Origin: Silvibacterium bohemicum
GTDB lineage: Bacteria > Acidobacteriota > Terriglobia > Terriglobales > Acidobacteriaceae
Reading direction: 5' to 3'
Assembly: GCF_001006305.1 (NCBI RefSeq)
Contig: NZ_LBHJ01000003.1
Location: 733,709-797,708 of the forward strand
DNA: 64,000 nucleotides
The position numbers and the translations under genes were made by a program. The notes under the pieces were generated by a model, which was given only the letters and a program-made list of their open reading frames with translations, searched no databases and was not told where the DNA came from. Positions 11,610 through 21,084 of this stretch are shown piece by piece; position 1 is the first letter of the stretch; each line of letters begins with the position of its first letter.

Positions 11610-12590
11610 TCAGGTCAGGCCGGGGAAGCTTCTTTCGAACCGCGGGCTGGATGACTTGAATTCATCTTCCGCTCCGTCGACCCCAATCAGCGCCTCCCTG
11701 CGCACGGATTCCCGCGTCGGCGGATGCCCAAAGAAACGCTTGAAGTCTCTGCTGAACTGGGATGGGCTTTCATAGCCGACCTTCGCTGCTGCTACAGCGG
11801 CCCCGAGACCGTCATATTTGATGTGCAACCTGGCTTTATGCAGTCTCACTGCCTTCAGGTATTGCAACGGGGACGATCCAGTTATCTCCTTGAAGGAGTG
11901 GTGGAAGGACGAGACGCTCATTCCCATGGCCTCAGCCATCTTGGGTGCGTTCAATGGTTCTGCATATTCGCGGTGGATCCATTCAAGAGCAGCCTGAATC
12001 TTCGACGCTCCGCCGCCTTTGTTGGCCATCGCCACCAGAGCGTGCCCATGCGGTCCTGAGAGTGCATGGAAGACGATTTCTCGCACAATTCCAGGGCCGA
12101 GGATCGCCGCATCGCTCGGCGACCGCAGGGTCCTCAACAGACGAACCGCAGCGTCGCACATCAGAGCAGTAAGAGGAGACGGATGCACCGAACTGTTGTG
12201 ATCGATTTCGCCGACGCTGGGACGCAGCCCCATCTTGCTCGCCAGTTCTACCACTACGGCCATATCGAGTCGTACCGAAATACCGAGCAACGGGGCATCC
12301 TGCTCCAACTCAGACTCCACATCAAACGGAAGCGGGACGGTGAGAACAAGGTAATGGTTGGGATCGTAGACGAACGTGCGATCCGCGACGAAGCCCACTT
12401 TCCTGCCACTCGCCAGGATGTAGATGCTCGGCTCGTAAAGAACAGGGTGTCTAGGGAGGTCCTTATCCGCACGGGCGAGCTTCACCCCTTCGAGGATCGT
12501 GGGCGACAGGCCCTGTCCGTGGGTGAGTTCCGTAATCAGTATCTTCATCCGCTGTCGGCTGGATTCAAGTGTTTCGGCAGATTCATTCAT
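11610..12590 (-). CDS. AraC-family regulator (AraC_N type)
   Basis: 326 residues from the ATG at 12590. This start aligns exactly with the start of the paralogue at 10487-11455 (MNESAETLESSRQRMKIL versus MSDSTCELEASQQRLKLL); an in-frame TTG at 12605 is less likely. AraC_N domain (VLYEPSIYILASGRKVG, YLVLTVPLPFDVESE), then the HTH domain (MAEAMGMSVSSFHHSFKEIT, VGYESPSQFSRDFKRFFGHPP). Two direct-repeat sites lie upstream, suggesting autoregulation. The ligand is unknown. Confidence 0.92.
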   Translation of the reverse strand: MNESAETLESSRQRMKILITELTHGQGLSPTILEGVKLARADKDLPRHPVLYEPSIYILASGRKVGFVADRTFVYDPNHYLVLTVPLPFDVESELEQDAPLLGISVRLDMAVVVELASKMGLRPSVGEIDHNSSVHPSPLTALMCDAAVRLLRTLRSPSDAAILGPGIVREIVFHALSGPHGHALVAMANKGGGASKIQAALEWIHREYAEPLNAPKMAEAMGMSVSSFHHSFKEITGSSPLQYLKAVRLHKARLHIKYDGLGAAVAAAKVGYESPSQFSRDFKRFFGHPPTRESVRREALIGVDGAEDEFKSSSPRFERSFPGLT

Positions 12591-12652
12591 ATGGTCTTCA
12601 CGCAAAGTCTAGCTCTCCATTGGGCGCACTGAATATCCGGGCGCGGTGATTT

Positions 12653-12680
12653 GCAGAAATGAACAAGTAATCGGAAGAAA
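12653..12680 (-). promoter_or_regulatory. AraC-type 21-bp direct-repeat operator
   Basis: Minus strand TTTCTTC-N14-TTTCTGC. The half-sites repeat with a 21-bp period (two helical turns), the classical AraC-family geometry. It lies 60-90 bp upstream of the AraC start at 12590. A second site (12916-12943) lies further upstream. Confidence 0.6.
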
Positions 12681-12915
12681 TGAACTCACAGCCGAAGATC
12701 CAAGGCAAGACTTGATGTTTTGGCATCTCAAATAACTCTCCCGTAAATTTCTGGACGTGTTGCATGCCGTCCCATCCGAAAACATCGCATCAAATTGTGA
12801 TGCGATGCGGCTACTGGAGGTGACGATGATCTTGATTAAATCGGGTTGCAGCGGCGTCTTGCGAAGCGTCTCCGTGCCTGCGCGAACAAGGGATTTCTGT
12901 CCATTCGAAATCGAT

Positions 12916-12943
12916 GCAGGAATAGGCAAGGGATAAGCAGAAA
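12916..12943 (-). promoter_or_regulatory. AraC-type 21-bp direct-repeat operator
   Basis: Minus strand TTTCTGC-N14-TTCCTGC, the best-conserved of the doubled sites, within the long 12606-13229 gap, about 330 bp upstream of the AraC gene. No other gene is evident in this gap. Confidence 0.55.
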
Positions 12944-13229
12944 GAGGTGATTACCTGTGGTTTCTCTTCATGCACATTCTATTCATCCATGGACAGGTTC
13001 AAACTTGATTCAGAAAAAGAGGTGCAGCTTCCTCTCCAGGAGGCCGGAGAGTGTTCGATTACGCGGCGACGTAGGCAATAGGAGCGAAAGCGATCCGTGC
13101 AACGTTGTTGATTTTCTAGCGGGCCGGTTTGCAGTTAGAAACTCTTCGCGTTGTTGGCTGTGCGACCCAGGAAGCAAGGGGCGCTGGACGAACATTTGCT
13201 TTGAAATCGAGCCTCGCGAGAATCACGCT

Positions 13230-13421
13230 ATGCTGGGGGCCGATCGCGCGAGAGAGAGATTCTCGGATGTCGTTCAGGGCTTCTTGAAGAAGCAAACGGG
13301 CCGATCATGGACACACGGTCAAATCATGGGCGAGTTGGCTGCAGAATCACTGAAGGATGTAGAAAAGAGTGCCTTCTCCGTTGGAATCTGTTGCGTCGCT
13401 CGAGAGACGGCTTTGCCCTAA
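13230..13421 (+). CDS. Small hypothetical protein (uncertain)
   Basis: 63 residues from an ATG at 13230: MLGADRARERFSDVVQGF, KKQTGRSWTHGQIMGELAAE, then SLKDVEKSAFSVGICCVARE. Codon third positions look coding-like and the peptide is plausibly helical. There is no clear ribosome binding site, and the stop overlaps the convergent ECF sigma stop by a few bases. The frame is open back to 12957, but that upstream part looks non-coding. No family recognised. Confidence 0.25.
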   Translation: MLGADRARERFSDVVQGFLKKQTGRSWTHGQIMGELAAESLKDVEKSAFSVGICCVARETALP

Positions 13422-14107
13422 CAGTATTTCTGTCGTGGCCCTTCCTTAAGGAGTGAACGGTCAAGCCTCTCTCTGAGGTGACGGCGAGCTCTCAACGCAC
13501 GAGACTTTGCTGCCGCAGTCGTGATTCCCAAGATGCCTGCAGTCTGCTCCATCGTGAGATCTTCCATATAAAGCAGCTCGAACGCGGACTTCATCGCACA
13601 GGGAAGTCCGTCAATCTGCAACTTGATACACTCGGCTACTTCGACAGCGCTGTAACTTTCCTCGGGTGTGAGGTTGGTGTCCGGGATGTTCATCAAGAAC
13701 ACTTGGTCGTCTGCGCCCGGTGCGATATCGATGGATAGTAAGACCACACGCTTCTTGCGCAGATGGCCCAGACTCTCATTGATCGCAATGCGAGTCATCC
13801 ACGTGGAGAATTGCGAGTGTCCTCGAAACTGATCCAACTTTGTGAAGACTTGCAGGAGGCATTGCTGGGCGACATCCTCTGCATCGTGACTATTTCTGAC
13901 GATTCTGGAGATGGTACTTTGAAGCCGTTTTCGGTAAGGCCCTATGAGCAGTTCGAATGCTGCTGGATCTCCGAGTCCAACACGCTGAATCAGCGCACGT
14001 TCGCGATCAGCTCTTGAGACGTACTCAAAATCACCTTGACCATCGTTTGGCGGCTCGACCTTAGTGATGATGACGTGAGAAGCTCTGCTGTCAGAAGAGG
14101 ATGCCAT
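13418..14107 (-). CDS. ECF RNA polymerase sigma factor
   Basis: 229 residues from the ATG at 14107, which has GGAGGAGG about 11 nt upstream (an in-frame ATG at 14152 adds 15 residues). Region 2 is seen at about 55-115 (FELLIGPYRKRLQSTISRIV, HDAEDVAQQCLLQVFTKLDQ, FSTWMTRIAINESLGHLRKK); region 4 at about 160-215 (MKSAFELLYMEDLTMEQTAG, GITTAAAKSRALRARRHLRE). No anti-sigma gene is adjacent. Divergent from the unknown gene at 14414 and next to the nickel block, so it may help control it; that is inference. Confidence 0.92.
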   Translation of the reverse strand: MASSSDSRASHVIITKVEPPNDGQGDFEYVSRADRERALIQRVGLGDPAAFELLIGPYRKRLQSTISRIVRNSHDAEDVAQQCLLQVFTKLDQFRGHSQFSTWMTRIAINESLGHLRKKRVVLLSIDIAPGADDQVFLMNIPDTNLTPEESYSAVEVAECIKLQIDGLPCAMKSAFELLYMEDLTMEQTAGILGITTAAAKSRALRARRHLRERLDRSLLKEGPRQKYC

Positions 14108-14223
14108 TTGGGGTCGAACCTCCTCCCTATTTAGATATCTTGCAGTGGTCAACAGTTTAGAGATGGCACATGAATGTCTATCGGTTTATGAAACACGAAC
14201 GGGGGAGTGAGATGCCATGCCCA

Positions 14224-14251
14224 TCTCTGTAATTATCTTGCTCGTTCCTGC
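14224..14251 (+). promoter_or_regulatory. Candidate AraC direct-repeat operator
   Basis: TCTCTGT-N14-TTCCTGC with 21-bp period; its right half extends to TTGCTCGTTCCTGCA (14238-14252). It lies about 160 bp upstream of the gene at 14414 in the 14108-14413 divergent gap. Confidence 0.4.
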
Positions 14252-14413
14252 ATTTTTATCCGGTTGTGTCGGTGGTCACTACCCCGAGGCGGGAACGCAG
14301 AACAGTGCGCACCCAGCGCCTTGCGCGAGGCCGCCCGAATCCTTCTGACCAGTTGGAATCGCAGCTCTGCATCAAGGTTTCAGGCCCATGGTTACGATAT
14401 GCTTGAGTAGAAA

Positions 14414-15343
14414 ATGAAGACTCTTTCAATCGATCATCCAAGCGTTGACCATCTGGAGCTCAGGCTCAAAACGATGCTTCCTGAACCGTACCAAGAAAGC
14501 TGCGAGAGTGTTCTGCCGCTCTTGATGGGAACAGCGGGCTTGAAATTCGGGGCCGATGGGAAAGTGGCATGGGACCAGATTTGGGGATCGTTTTGTCACC
14601 TGGCGATGGCCGGCGGCCCTCCTCATAAAGGCACGCTTCTTGTACCAGCCCGGTTAGAAGAGATCAACGCGGAGCCTGAACGTTATTCAGAGGTTGTGCA
14701 GGAGATTTGCCGAGGGGTCGGTATGGTTACCGGACTGGCTGCAGAGCTATCTCCCAACCCCGGATGGATCAGAGTGTCCTGCTCAAGTACCGTAATGGCA
14801 GGATGGCTTGTTCGAGCTATTGTGATGGAAAATGTCTCTGCTCGCGTTGACGGCCTATGGCTCGAGCTTCCCGCGGGACCCCATTACAGAATTGCGAAGG
14901 AGATCAAGAACGTCGTTACGGTTATTGCCAAGACCTCTCACTACTGGGTTGATCACACCTCACCCGAACAGCACAAGGCCGTCGAGAGCTTATTTTCGGC
15001 GATGGAGTCGGAGTCGCCACTGATACAGATTGCGCTGTTCGATCGGGATGTTCAGCCAGACAACCAGAAGCTTCTCTCCGGCAAAATTGCCGGTTCAATC
15101 CTTGAAAAAACCGGGCTTTCTTCTTTGGACCAGCCGTACGAAGGTTGGCTGGGCCTGAGCTTCGGCGACGTAAGCACCGCCATCTGGATGATGCGAGTAT
15201 TGGCGGTATGCAATACATGCGCACGCAGGGAGGGAACGACTGTGTTCGTACCGTTGGATCCTCTCAGCGACCCCGATGGCGAAATGCTCGTGCGAGCAGT
15301 GGTCCGGGCGCATGGCTTCGCAGTTGAGAGAAAGATGTTGTGA
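14414..15343 (+). CDS. Conserved hypothetical protein of the nickel block
   Basis: 309 residues; no family recognised with confidence. It looks like an internal duplication of two alpha/beta modules: GMVTGLAAELSPNPGWIRVS with VMAGWLVRAIVMENVSARVD in the first half, and GWLGLSFGDVSTAIWMMRVL in the second. It contains isolated Cys/His residues (SFCHLAMAGG, SHYWVDHT, CNTCARRE), the last forming a CxxC. No signal peptide or membrane span. It lies directly upstream of nikR on the same strand, which suggests a role in nickel or cobalt handling, or in the redox process regulated by the divergent ECF gene. Confidence 0.65.
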   Translation: MKTLSIDHPSVDHLELRLKTMLPEPYQESCESVLPLLMGTAGLKFGADGKVAWDQIWGSFCHLAMAGGPPHKGTLLVPARLEEINAEPERYSEVVQEICRGVGMVTGLAAELSPNPGWIRVSCSSTVMAGWLVRAIVMENVSARVDGLWLELPAGPHYRIAKEIKNVVTVIAKTSHYWVDHTSPEQHKAVESLFSAMESESPLIQIALFDRDVQPDNQKLLSGKIAGSILEKTGLSSLDQPYEGWLGLSFGDVSTAIWMMRVLAVCNTCARREGTTVFVPLDPLSDPDGEMLVRAVVRAHGFAVERKML

Positions 15344-15490
15344 GCAACCCGTAGATCGATTGGCGCGAAAATCTCGTACGCCCGCGGATTTGGCGTTACT
15401 ACGTTGGCGAACCCGTTTCGAAAGAGTTACGAGACTTCGAGATTATCTCCTCCACCCGGTACTTCATAGAATCAAGTTGAGGCGTACACA

Positions 15491-15916
15491 ATGGCAGAGC
15501 TGAAGAGAACAGGCATATCACTCGAAGAAGACCTGTTGGCAGGATTCGATCAACTGATCGCTCGAAGGGGTTACAACAATCGATCCGAAGCCTTGCGAGA
15601 TCTGATCAGAGACGCATTGCTCGCCGACGCGGTCGACTCCAATAAGCCGGTAGTCGGAACCCTCACACTGGTCTATGACCATCACGTACCCAACCTTGCG
15701 CAAAAGCTGACCGAGATGCAGCACCACGCTGAGACTATGGTGATCGCAGCAACTCACGTTCACCTGGACCACCACTACTGTCTAGAAGTCATCATCATGA
15801 AAGGTCGGAGCAAAACGATTCGAGAGATGTCTGATCGCATGCTTGCAACGCGCGGTGTCGAATTAGGGAAGCTGGTATTGACCAACTCCGGAGCTGAACT
15901 CAAGCCGAACAAGTAG
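15491..15916 (+). CDS. nikR: Nickel-responsive regulator NikR
   Basis: 141 residues, the usual NikR length. Ribbon-helix-helix domain at 1-50 (LKRTGISLEEDLLAGFDQLI, NNRSEALRDLIRDALL). C-terminal ACT-like domain with the nickel ligands: His in TLTLVYDHHV, the VHLDHHYCLEVI motif holding His and Cys ligands. NikR represses nickel uptake genes when nickel is plentiful. The convergent NiCoT permease and the TonB receptor behind it are the likely targets. No classical GTATGA-N16-TCATAC site was found by eye. Confidence 0.95.
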   Translation: MAELKRTGISLEEDLLAGFDQLIARRGYNNRSEALRDLIRDALLADAVDSNKPVVGTLTLVYDHHVPNLAQKLTEMQHHAETMVIAATHVHLDHHYCLEVIIMKGRSKTIREMSDRMLATRGVELGKLVLTNSGAELKPNK

Positions 15917-15917
15917 T

Positions 15918-16979
15918 TCATGCTTGTATTTCGAGATCGTCCAGAACCTGGAGATCATCGAGCCGCTGCCATTTATAGAAGGCGATGGATAGTATCCAGC
16001 TGCATGCAAAAAAGCTGATGATGAAGTACCCAAGCGTTCCGAAGTTCCCATTGAGTTTCCGCACAACGTCCCAGAACACTCCGTTGAGGTGAAATCTCGC
16101 TTCGATCAGTCCCAACGTCTCGATCCCGCCTACCACCACAGCGACGATCACTGAGACAAGCGTAATGGTCATGTTGTAGTAGAGCTTCCGAATCGGTTTC
16201 ACGAATGCCCATCCATAGGCTCCCAGCATGAGGACGTTATCCGTCGCATCCACGAGGGACATGCCGGCTGCGAACAGAGCGGGGAAGACCAAAGTGGTCC
16301 AGATCGAGAGCCCCTTTGAGACTTCGGTTGCCGATATGCTCAAGAGCCCGATCTCTGTCGCGGTATCGAACCCCAGCCCAAATAAAAGGCCGAGCGGATA
16401 CATATGCCAGCTATGTTGAATCATCGCGAACATCGGTCGAAAGATTCGGGCCAGGAGCCCACGGCCTGCAAGGAGCAGATTCAGATCTTCTTCGATGTAT
16501 GGTGCTCCATTGCGGACGCTGACAAAGACGCGATAGACCGACCGTAGAACCGCCAGATTCACAAATGCGATACCGAAGAGAAAGGCGGTCGATACCAGCG
16601 TGCCGATCAATCCACCAATCTCCCGAAAAACATCGATGCGATGTCGAAGCACCGAGGCAGCCGACGCAATCGCGATGGATCCAATGACGACAATGGTCGA
16701 ATGCCCAAGCGAAAACATGAGCCCAACGGCGACAGGACGCTTGCCCTCCTGCATAAACTTGCGCGTCACGTTGTCGATTGCCGCAATGTGATCTGCGTCC
16801 ACGGCATGTCGCAGGCCAAAGCTGTAGGCGAGAAATGCCGTTCCAAGCAGAAGCGGATAGTGGCGGAATGAAACGATCGCCCACAACCATGCTCCTGCAT
16901 TGAAGAGCAGCAGGCCGACGTACATGATGAGTATCCTGGTCCGGATATTTTTTGATACAGCATTCAGCGAACTGAACAT
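15918..16979 (-). CDS. NiCoT-family nickel/cobalt permease
   Basis: 353 residues with about eight membrane segments. The signature of the family is present: GLRHAVDADHIAAIDNVTRK, followed by LMFSLGHSTIVV and LGFDTATEIGLL. The family (NixA/HoxN/HupN) imports Ni(II) or Co(II) across the inner membrane driven by the membrane potential. It starts 18 nt after the stop of the TonB receptor at 16998-19379, so both are one transcription unit moving nickel from outside to cytoplasm, probably under NikR. Confidence 0.93.
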   Translation of the reverse strand: MFSSLNAVSKNIRTRILIMYVGLLLFNAGAWLWAIVSFRHYPLLLGTAFLAYSFGLRHAVDADHIAAIDNVTRKFMQEGKRPVAVGLMFSLGHSTIVVIGSIAIASAASVLRHRIDVFREIGGLIGTLVSTAFLFGIAFVNLAVLRSVYRVFVSVRNGAPYIEEDLNLLLAGRGLLARIFRPMFAMIQHSWHMYPLGLLFGLGFDTATEIGLLSISATEVSKGLSIWTTLVFPALFAAGMSLVDATDNVLMLGAYGWAFVKPIRKLYYNMTITLVSVIVAVVVGGIETLGLIEARFHLNGVFWDVVRKLNGNFGTLGYFIISFFACSWILSIAFYKWQRLDDLQVLDDLEIQA

Positions 16980-16997
16980 TTGAACTCCTGTTGAAGA

Positions 16998-19379
16998 TTA
17001 CCTGCCAGAATTAAACCGCCATGAGATGGAACCGCCGACCCATGACACCATGCGTATGCCTACTGCTCGTTCAACCGTCCCGCAATCGAAGTTGTTGGAT
17101 ACGCCATCGACTCCTGGAGCACACACAGGTGGAGGGTTTCCGACCTCCCAGCCTGGGGCAAACGTCTCAGTCGTCTGTCCTGTGTAGCCACGAGCGATCA
17201 TTCCATCCAGTCCCAGTTGCAACCGACCTTCCATGAAAGGCCGTACCAGAGCGATGCGAGTTTCGCCAACTGGAATGGCCTCGTATTGCTGCGGGTGATC
17301 CGGATTTCCTACGTCCAGCAGTTTGTGCCCGACATATTCGTATTCGGCACGACCATGCAGGCCGAGTGGCAGCCGATCGAGGGTAGAGAGAACGTCGAAG
17401 ATGGTACGCGGAGCTTCCGGGGTTGGAAGGCCGGTGTCGTCATCACGCGCGTCAGCCTTCGAGAAGATCGCCTGTACCATGCCAAAACTAAACTGGTGGC
17501 GCACGCTGGCCGTGAGGTATTTGAGCGTGCCGGGGCCCTCATCGTCGGCCAGGCCATTGTCCGGATCAATCTTGGCAAGTGTGGCAGTTGTCGTGGTGCG
17601 CCCCAAGGTCACGCGAACATCGTTTCTGTTGAATTCCTTTTCGAGTACCAACTGCTCCGAATGCGAACGCTCGAATGGAGAGGCGAGGATCGCCGATCCG
17701 GCTGGGGAATTCGTCGCCACACTGATGCGAGGATCCTGGGTAAAGAAAGCCTGCCCAATGCTGAACGACGCAGAAGGCAACCAGCGCACTGGACCGCTTC
17801 CCGGAGTCCACGTCAATGTAGCCTTCGGGTTCTCGAATCCTTTCCACTGGTCAAATGATTGCGCGGGCTTCAGCATGTCTGTGTTATCGAGTTCTATCTG
17901 CGCATGGCGCAGGCCCGCATAGAAGTGAAGATGAGTGCCAAGGTCCCCATGTACAGCCACAAAGGGGGATACTTCGCGGATGGTGATGTTGTTGGCTAAT
18001 ACCTTGAGGTATGAGCCGAAGACTTGTGGATTGCCGGAAAGATAGTGATCCAGATTGTCACGATGAATGTCGTCTTCGTTGTAATCAAGACCACCCATGG
18101 CCTCCAGCCAGGGCGTGAATCGATGTGATTCGCGTATTTCAGCGCCTTCGACCGTGCGAAATTCGCTCTGCCGGATCAGACCTTCACCGAAGTTGGAGAA
18201 GAGCGCCAGATTGTATGTCCGGAAATAACCAGAGGAGGACAACTCATCCTTCGTATCCACCTTCCAGACATCATTCGCAGCCAGAATCCCCGTGTGCGTC
18301 TGATCCTGCTGACGCGGATCAATGGTGTCGTTCAGTTGCAGTCCATACCCGACAGGAATGAGATTTCCTTCATGAGAGTGGCCGTAGTAGCCAATACTGA
18401 GCAAGGTGATCTCGTGGTTGCCGGGATCGAAGACGCGCATCGCATTCCACTTGTACTGCTGGCGATGTTCCAGGGTACGTGTCAGGCCATTCCCATAGTT
18501 GGCTTCGAGCGCGATCCATTCCTTCTTTTCAGGATCGGACGGGGAGAATCCGGCAGATAAATCGATGTCCCTGTAGTCGCCGGTGAGAGTAATGAAGCGC
18601 CTCACTTGCGGCCGGAGGCTATACGTCGCAGCCAGGTTCAATGCATGATTGCCTTCGAGTACATTGAAGGCGCCGCCGTCAGTTCCCACGCTGCCCAACG
18701 CAGCGGAGACATAGACATTGGGGTCGGCATAGCCGTTGCCGTGCGCGTTGGCGGAGAGGTTGTTCGACGCGAGGTAGTTGCCCACCGCGATGTATTGAGC
18801 AATGGGCTCACCATGATCGCCCGCCACGCCAGGTACGAAGTATTGCGGAGCCTTGATGCCGCCAGAAGCTGTTTCGATGGGCATGCCGGGAATGGACACG
18901 GGCGCTCCGGGTCTTCCAGGATTTGCGTCCAGCAGTTCTTCGCGCACCATCACTTTTTGCGACGGGTCAGGAGAGTACAGGGAGATCTCACCCACATCGG
19001 TCGAGACGATCACATCCGCGGAGACCGAAGCCATGCTCTCCAGACGCAGAAGCACTATTCGAGTGGAGTTGTTCAGATCAAGACGACGAGTGAGAACAGC
19101 AAATCCTGTTGCTTTCACTTGCGCTGTGTACAAACCCCAGGAGGGCAATGTGAAGGAGACTCGGCCGTCGCTCCCGCTGATGGCAGACAGGAGCACTCCG
19201 GATGTGGAACCTAGTTGAACCTGCGCACCGGGCAGGGGCAATCCTGTTGTGTCGAGAACGGTTCCGACGACTTTCGCCGTATCGGTTTGGCCCGCTGCTG
19301 TCCTGACCAACATCGGCAGCATAGCGATAAATAACATCAAATACAATTTCGTGTTACTGACCGACATGGTCGTTCTCAT
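16998..19379 (-). CDS. TonB-dependent receptor, probable nickel uptake
   Basis: 793 residues. Signal peptide about 1-30 (LYLMLFIAMLPMLVRTAAG), carboxypeptidase-regulatory-like domain about 33-115 (VVGTVLDTTGLPLPGAQVQL), a reduced plug region, then a beta-barrel (ISWRFNSGR C-terminus). An internal ATG four codons in (19367) is an alternative start. Co-transcription with a NiCoT permease and proximity to nikR suggest nickel or a nickel chelate as ligand. Its 5' end is duplicated just upstream (see repeat). Confidence 0.88.
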   Translation of the reverse strand: MRTTMSVSNTKLYLMLFIAMLPMLVRTAAGQTDTAKVVGTVLDTTGLPLPGAQVQLGSTSGVLLSAISGSDGRVSFTLPSWGLYTAQVKATGFAVLTRRLDLNNSTRIVLLRLESMASVSADVIVSTDVGEISLYSPDPSQKVMVREELLDANPGRPGAPVSIPGMPIETASGGIKAPQYFVPGVAGDHGEPIAQYIAVGNYLASNNLSANAHGNGYADPNVYVSAALGSVGTDGGAFNVLEGNHALNLAATYSLRPQVRRFITLTGDYRDIDLSAGFSPSDPEKKEWIALEANYGNGLTRTLEHRQQYKWNAMRVFDPGNHEITLLSIGYYGHSHEGNLIPVGYGLQLNDTIDPRQQDQTHTGILAANDVWKVDTKDELSSSGYFRTYNLALFSNFGEGLIRQSEFRTVEGAEIRESHRFTPWLEAMGGLDYNEDDIHRDNLDHYLSGNPQVFGSYLKVLANNITIREVSPFVAVHGDLGTHLHFYAGLRHAQIELDNTDMLKPAQSFDQWKGFENPKATLTWTPGSGPVRWLPSASFSIGQAFFTQDPRISVATNSPAGSAILASPFERSHSEQLVLEKEFNRNDVRVTLGRTTTTATLAKIDPDNGLADDEGPGTLKYLTASVRHQFSFGMVQAIFSKADARDDDTGLPTPEAPRTIFDVLSTLDRLPLGLHGRAEYEYVGHKLLDVGNPDHPQQYEAIPVGETRIALVRPFMEGRLQLGLDGMIARGYTGQTTETFAPGWEVGNPPPVCAPGVDGVSNNFDCGTVERAVGIRMVSWVGGSISWRFNSGR

Positions 19380-19613
19380 CCTTTGATTGCTGACTTGTTG
19401 GGGTAGTCGACGTTGCCTGTGGTCGGCTAACGCGACAAAACGATTTCCGTTTTTGCCGTATCAGTCTGGGCCGTTGGTGTCCTGACAGACATCGGTAGCA
19501 AGGGTGGGAAATAACATCAAATTGGAATTCGTGTTACTCGCCGATGTGATTCCTTTGATCCCTCTGATTGCTGAATTTTTTGGGTGGTCGACGTCGCCCG
19601 TAGTTGGCTGGCG
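19276..19613. repeat. Degenerate tandem duplication of receptor 5' end
   Basis: Two copies offset by about 179 bp: copy A 19276-19434 covers the first 34 codons and leader of the TonB receptor; copy B 19455-19613 lies upstream. Shared blocks include GCCGTATC, GTCCTGAC, AAATAACATCAAAT, TCGTGTTACT, TGATTGCTGA and GTAGTCGACGT-like ends. Copy B has lost the start ATG (minus strand ATCACATCGG in place of ACCATGTCGG), so it cannot encode a signal peptide. Confidence 0.75.
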
Positions 19614-19668
19614 CTTATCAGACTTAAGATGACCGGCTGGGCTCTACCTCAGCCCAGCCGGCCGATTC

Positions 19669-20877
19669 CTACACTGCGAGGGGAACGTAGGGGAAGTTCT
19701 TTCGAGGTTTAGAAGTGACCGATTCCTTACCGATTCCAAGCTGAATGGGAGTGTTCGCCGCGATGGAGAACATGACATCGGGTGCGTTATCAGTCATCGT
19801 GCGGCCATTCCACTCGAGGAACCCGTACGATGCTGATGTGCCGACATGGTACGGCATAATGTTGGGGAACATCCGGTGCGCGATCTTCTCTCCATACGCC
19901 TGCGGATCTTCAGACGTTCCGTAAGCGGCGACCACGGCTGCCATCTTCTTGGCCAGAGCATCTCCCCAGGTTGCGAAGTCGTCGGCCGGACGCCCGCCAT
20001 TGAGACGATTGCCGAGATCCTCATTGTACTGCGTGAAAAGCGGCCAGATCATTGGAAGACCAAAGCGGTTGATCGTACGCCATCCGCCTGCATCTGTGGC
20101 GAGTGAAGCCACAGCCCACACACCGATCTTCCGATTGTCGCCAGCGCCGTTGAGCAACTCGGCATCCGGCAGCTCCAGAACAATCGAATACACCGTCTTG
20201 CCAGCGAACAGATTTACTGCCTTGCTGTCATTCCAATCGCCCAGATCGAGCTTCGTGCCGTCCTCGAATGCATGACCCACCGCGTGCAGCACCGTTGGCT
20301 CAATCCAGAAGGGGTCGCCAGCGGGGCCAGCCCAGACACGCACACCGGATGGCGAGGTGACGGTTTCTTCTGTGATACCCTGAGCGATGACCGTGCCCTT
20401 CGCGTGCGGGTCGACAGCCTCTTTCCCACGAATACGCCGCACGGTGTATTTCTGTTTTCCCTGCGCGTCGCGCTCCTCAAAGTTGAGGCGGTAGGTCACC
20501 TCTTCAACAGCATCGCCGTTGAGATCAACCTTGAATTCGTACATGCCTTCCGGGTGGTAACCGGGAACTTTAGGCTGGCCGAGAGAGTGGCAAACATCGA
20601 TCACAAATGCGGTGCCGACTTCGCCGCGGAATACGTAGAGATCGGTGATATCAAGACGAACGTCCTGCCGAGCGAGTGGTGAGTCAAGATGGTGAGACAT
20701 GTTTTTCCCCTTTAGGTTTGTGGAATCCGATGCGAAGGTTGACAGAGCCGAGGCGACCGGGGACAAACTCATTCCGGCCATCGTGACAGCGCCCCCAATT
20801 AGCATCTGTCGACGCGACAGTGCTTTCATCTCGGGTGTAATTGATCTCGGAACATCCGTTTCTACGATTGGTCTCAT
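19669..20877 (-). CDS. DUF4331 family protein, Tat-exported
   Basis: 402 residues. A twin-arginine-like signal (LSRRQMLIGGAVTMAGMSLS) precedes the DUF4331 domain, marked by SHHLDSPLARQDVRLDITDL, YVFRGEVGTAFVIDVCHSLG and DLNGDAVEEVTYRLNFEERD. The family has no established biochemical role. AAGAGG lies about 10 nt before the ATG. It is probably its own unit: a 280-nt gap holding the repeat separates it from the nickel receptor. Confidence 0.85.
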   Translation of the reverse strand: MRPIVETDVPRSITPEMKALSRRQMLIGGAVTMAGMSLSPVASALSTFASDSTNLKGKNMSHHLDSPLARQDVRLDITDLYVFRGEVGTAFVIDVCHSLGQPKVPGYHPEGMYEFKVDLNGDAVEEVTYRLNFEERDAQGKQKYTVRRIRGKEAVDPHAKGTVIAQGITEETVTSPSGVRVWAGPAGDPFWIEPTVLHAVGHAFEDGTKLDLGDWNDSKAVNLFAGKTVYSIVLELPDAELLNGAGDNRKIGVWAVASLATDAGGWRTINRFGLPMIWPLFTQYNEDLGNRLNGGRPADDFATWGDALAKKMAAVVAAYGTSEDPQAYGEKIAHRMFPNIMPYHVGTSASYGFLEWNGRTMTDNAPDVMFSIAANTPIQLGIGKESVTSKPRKNFPYVPLAV

Positions 20878-21056
20878 CGGTGCAGTAACCTCTTCGTTTA
20901 AGCTTCCGGAAATTTACGAACTTCGTGGTTGATGTGGGGTCAATTCAACATCGGGCGTCTTGCATCTACCTTGCCGAGCGTGGCCGTAGCAAAGTAGACT
21001 CACCCCTCCTATTCAGTACTTAGGAAACCGCATGTGGACCCAAGCGTCCATGTGTT

Positions 21057-21084
21057 CTTCTACAAATCTCTTGCCTATTTCTGC
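21057..21084 (+). promoter_or_regulatory. Candidate AraC direct-repeat operator
   Basis: CTTCTAC-N14-TTTCTGC (21-bp period), the right part reading TTGCCTATTTCTGCA at 21071-21085. It lies about 190 bp upstream of the DUF417 gene in the 20878-21272 gap, which shows no other gene. Confidence 0.5.
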
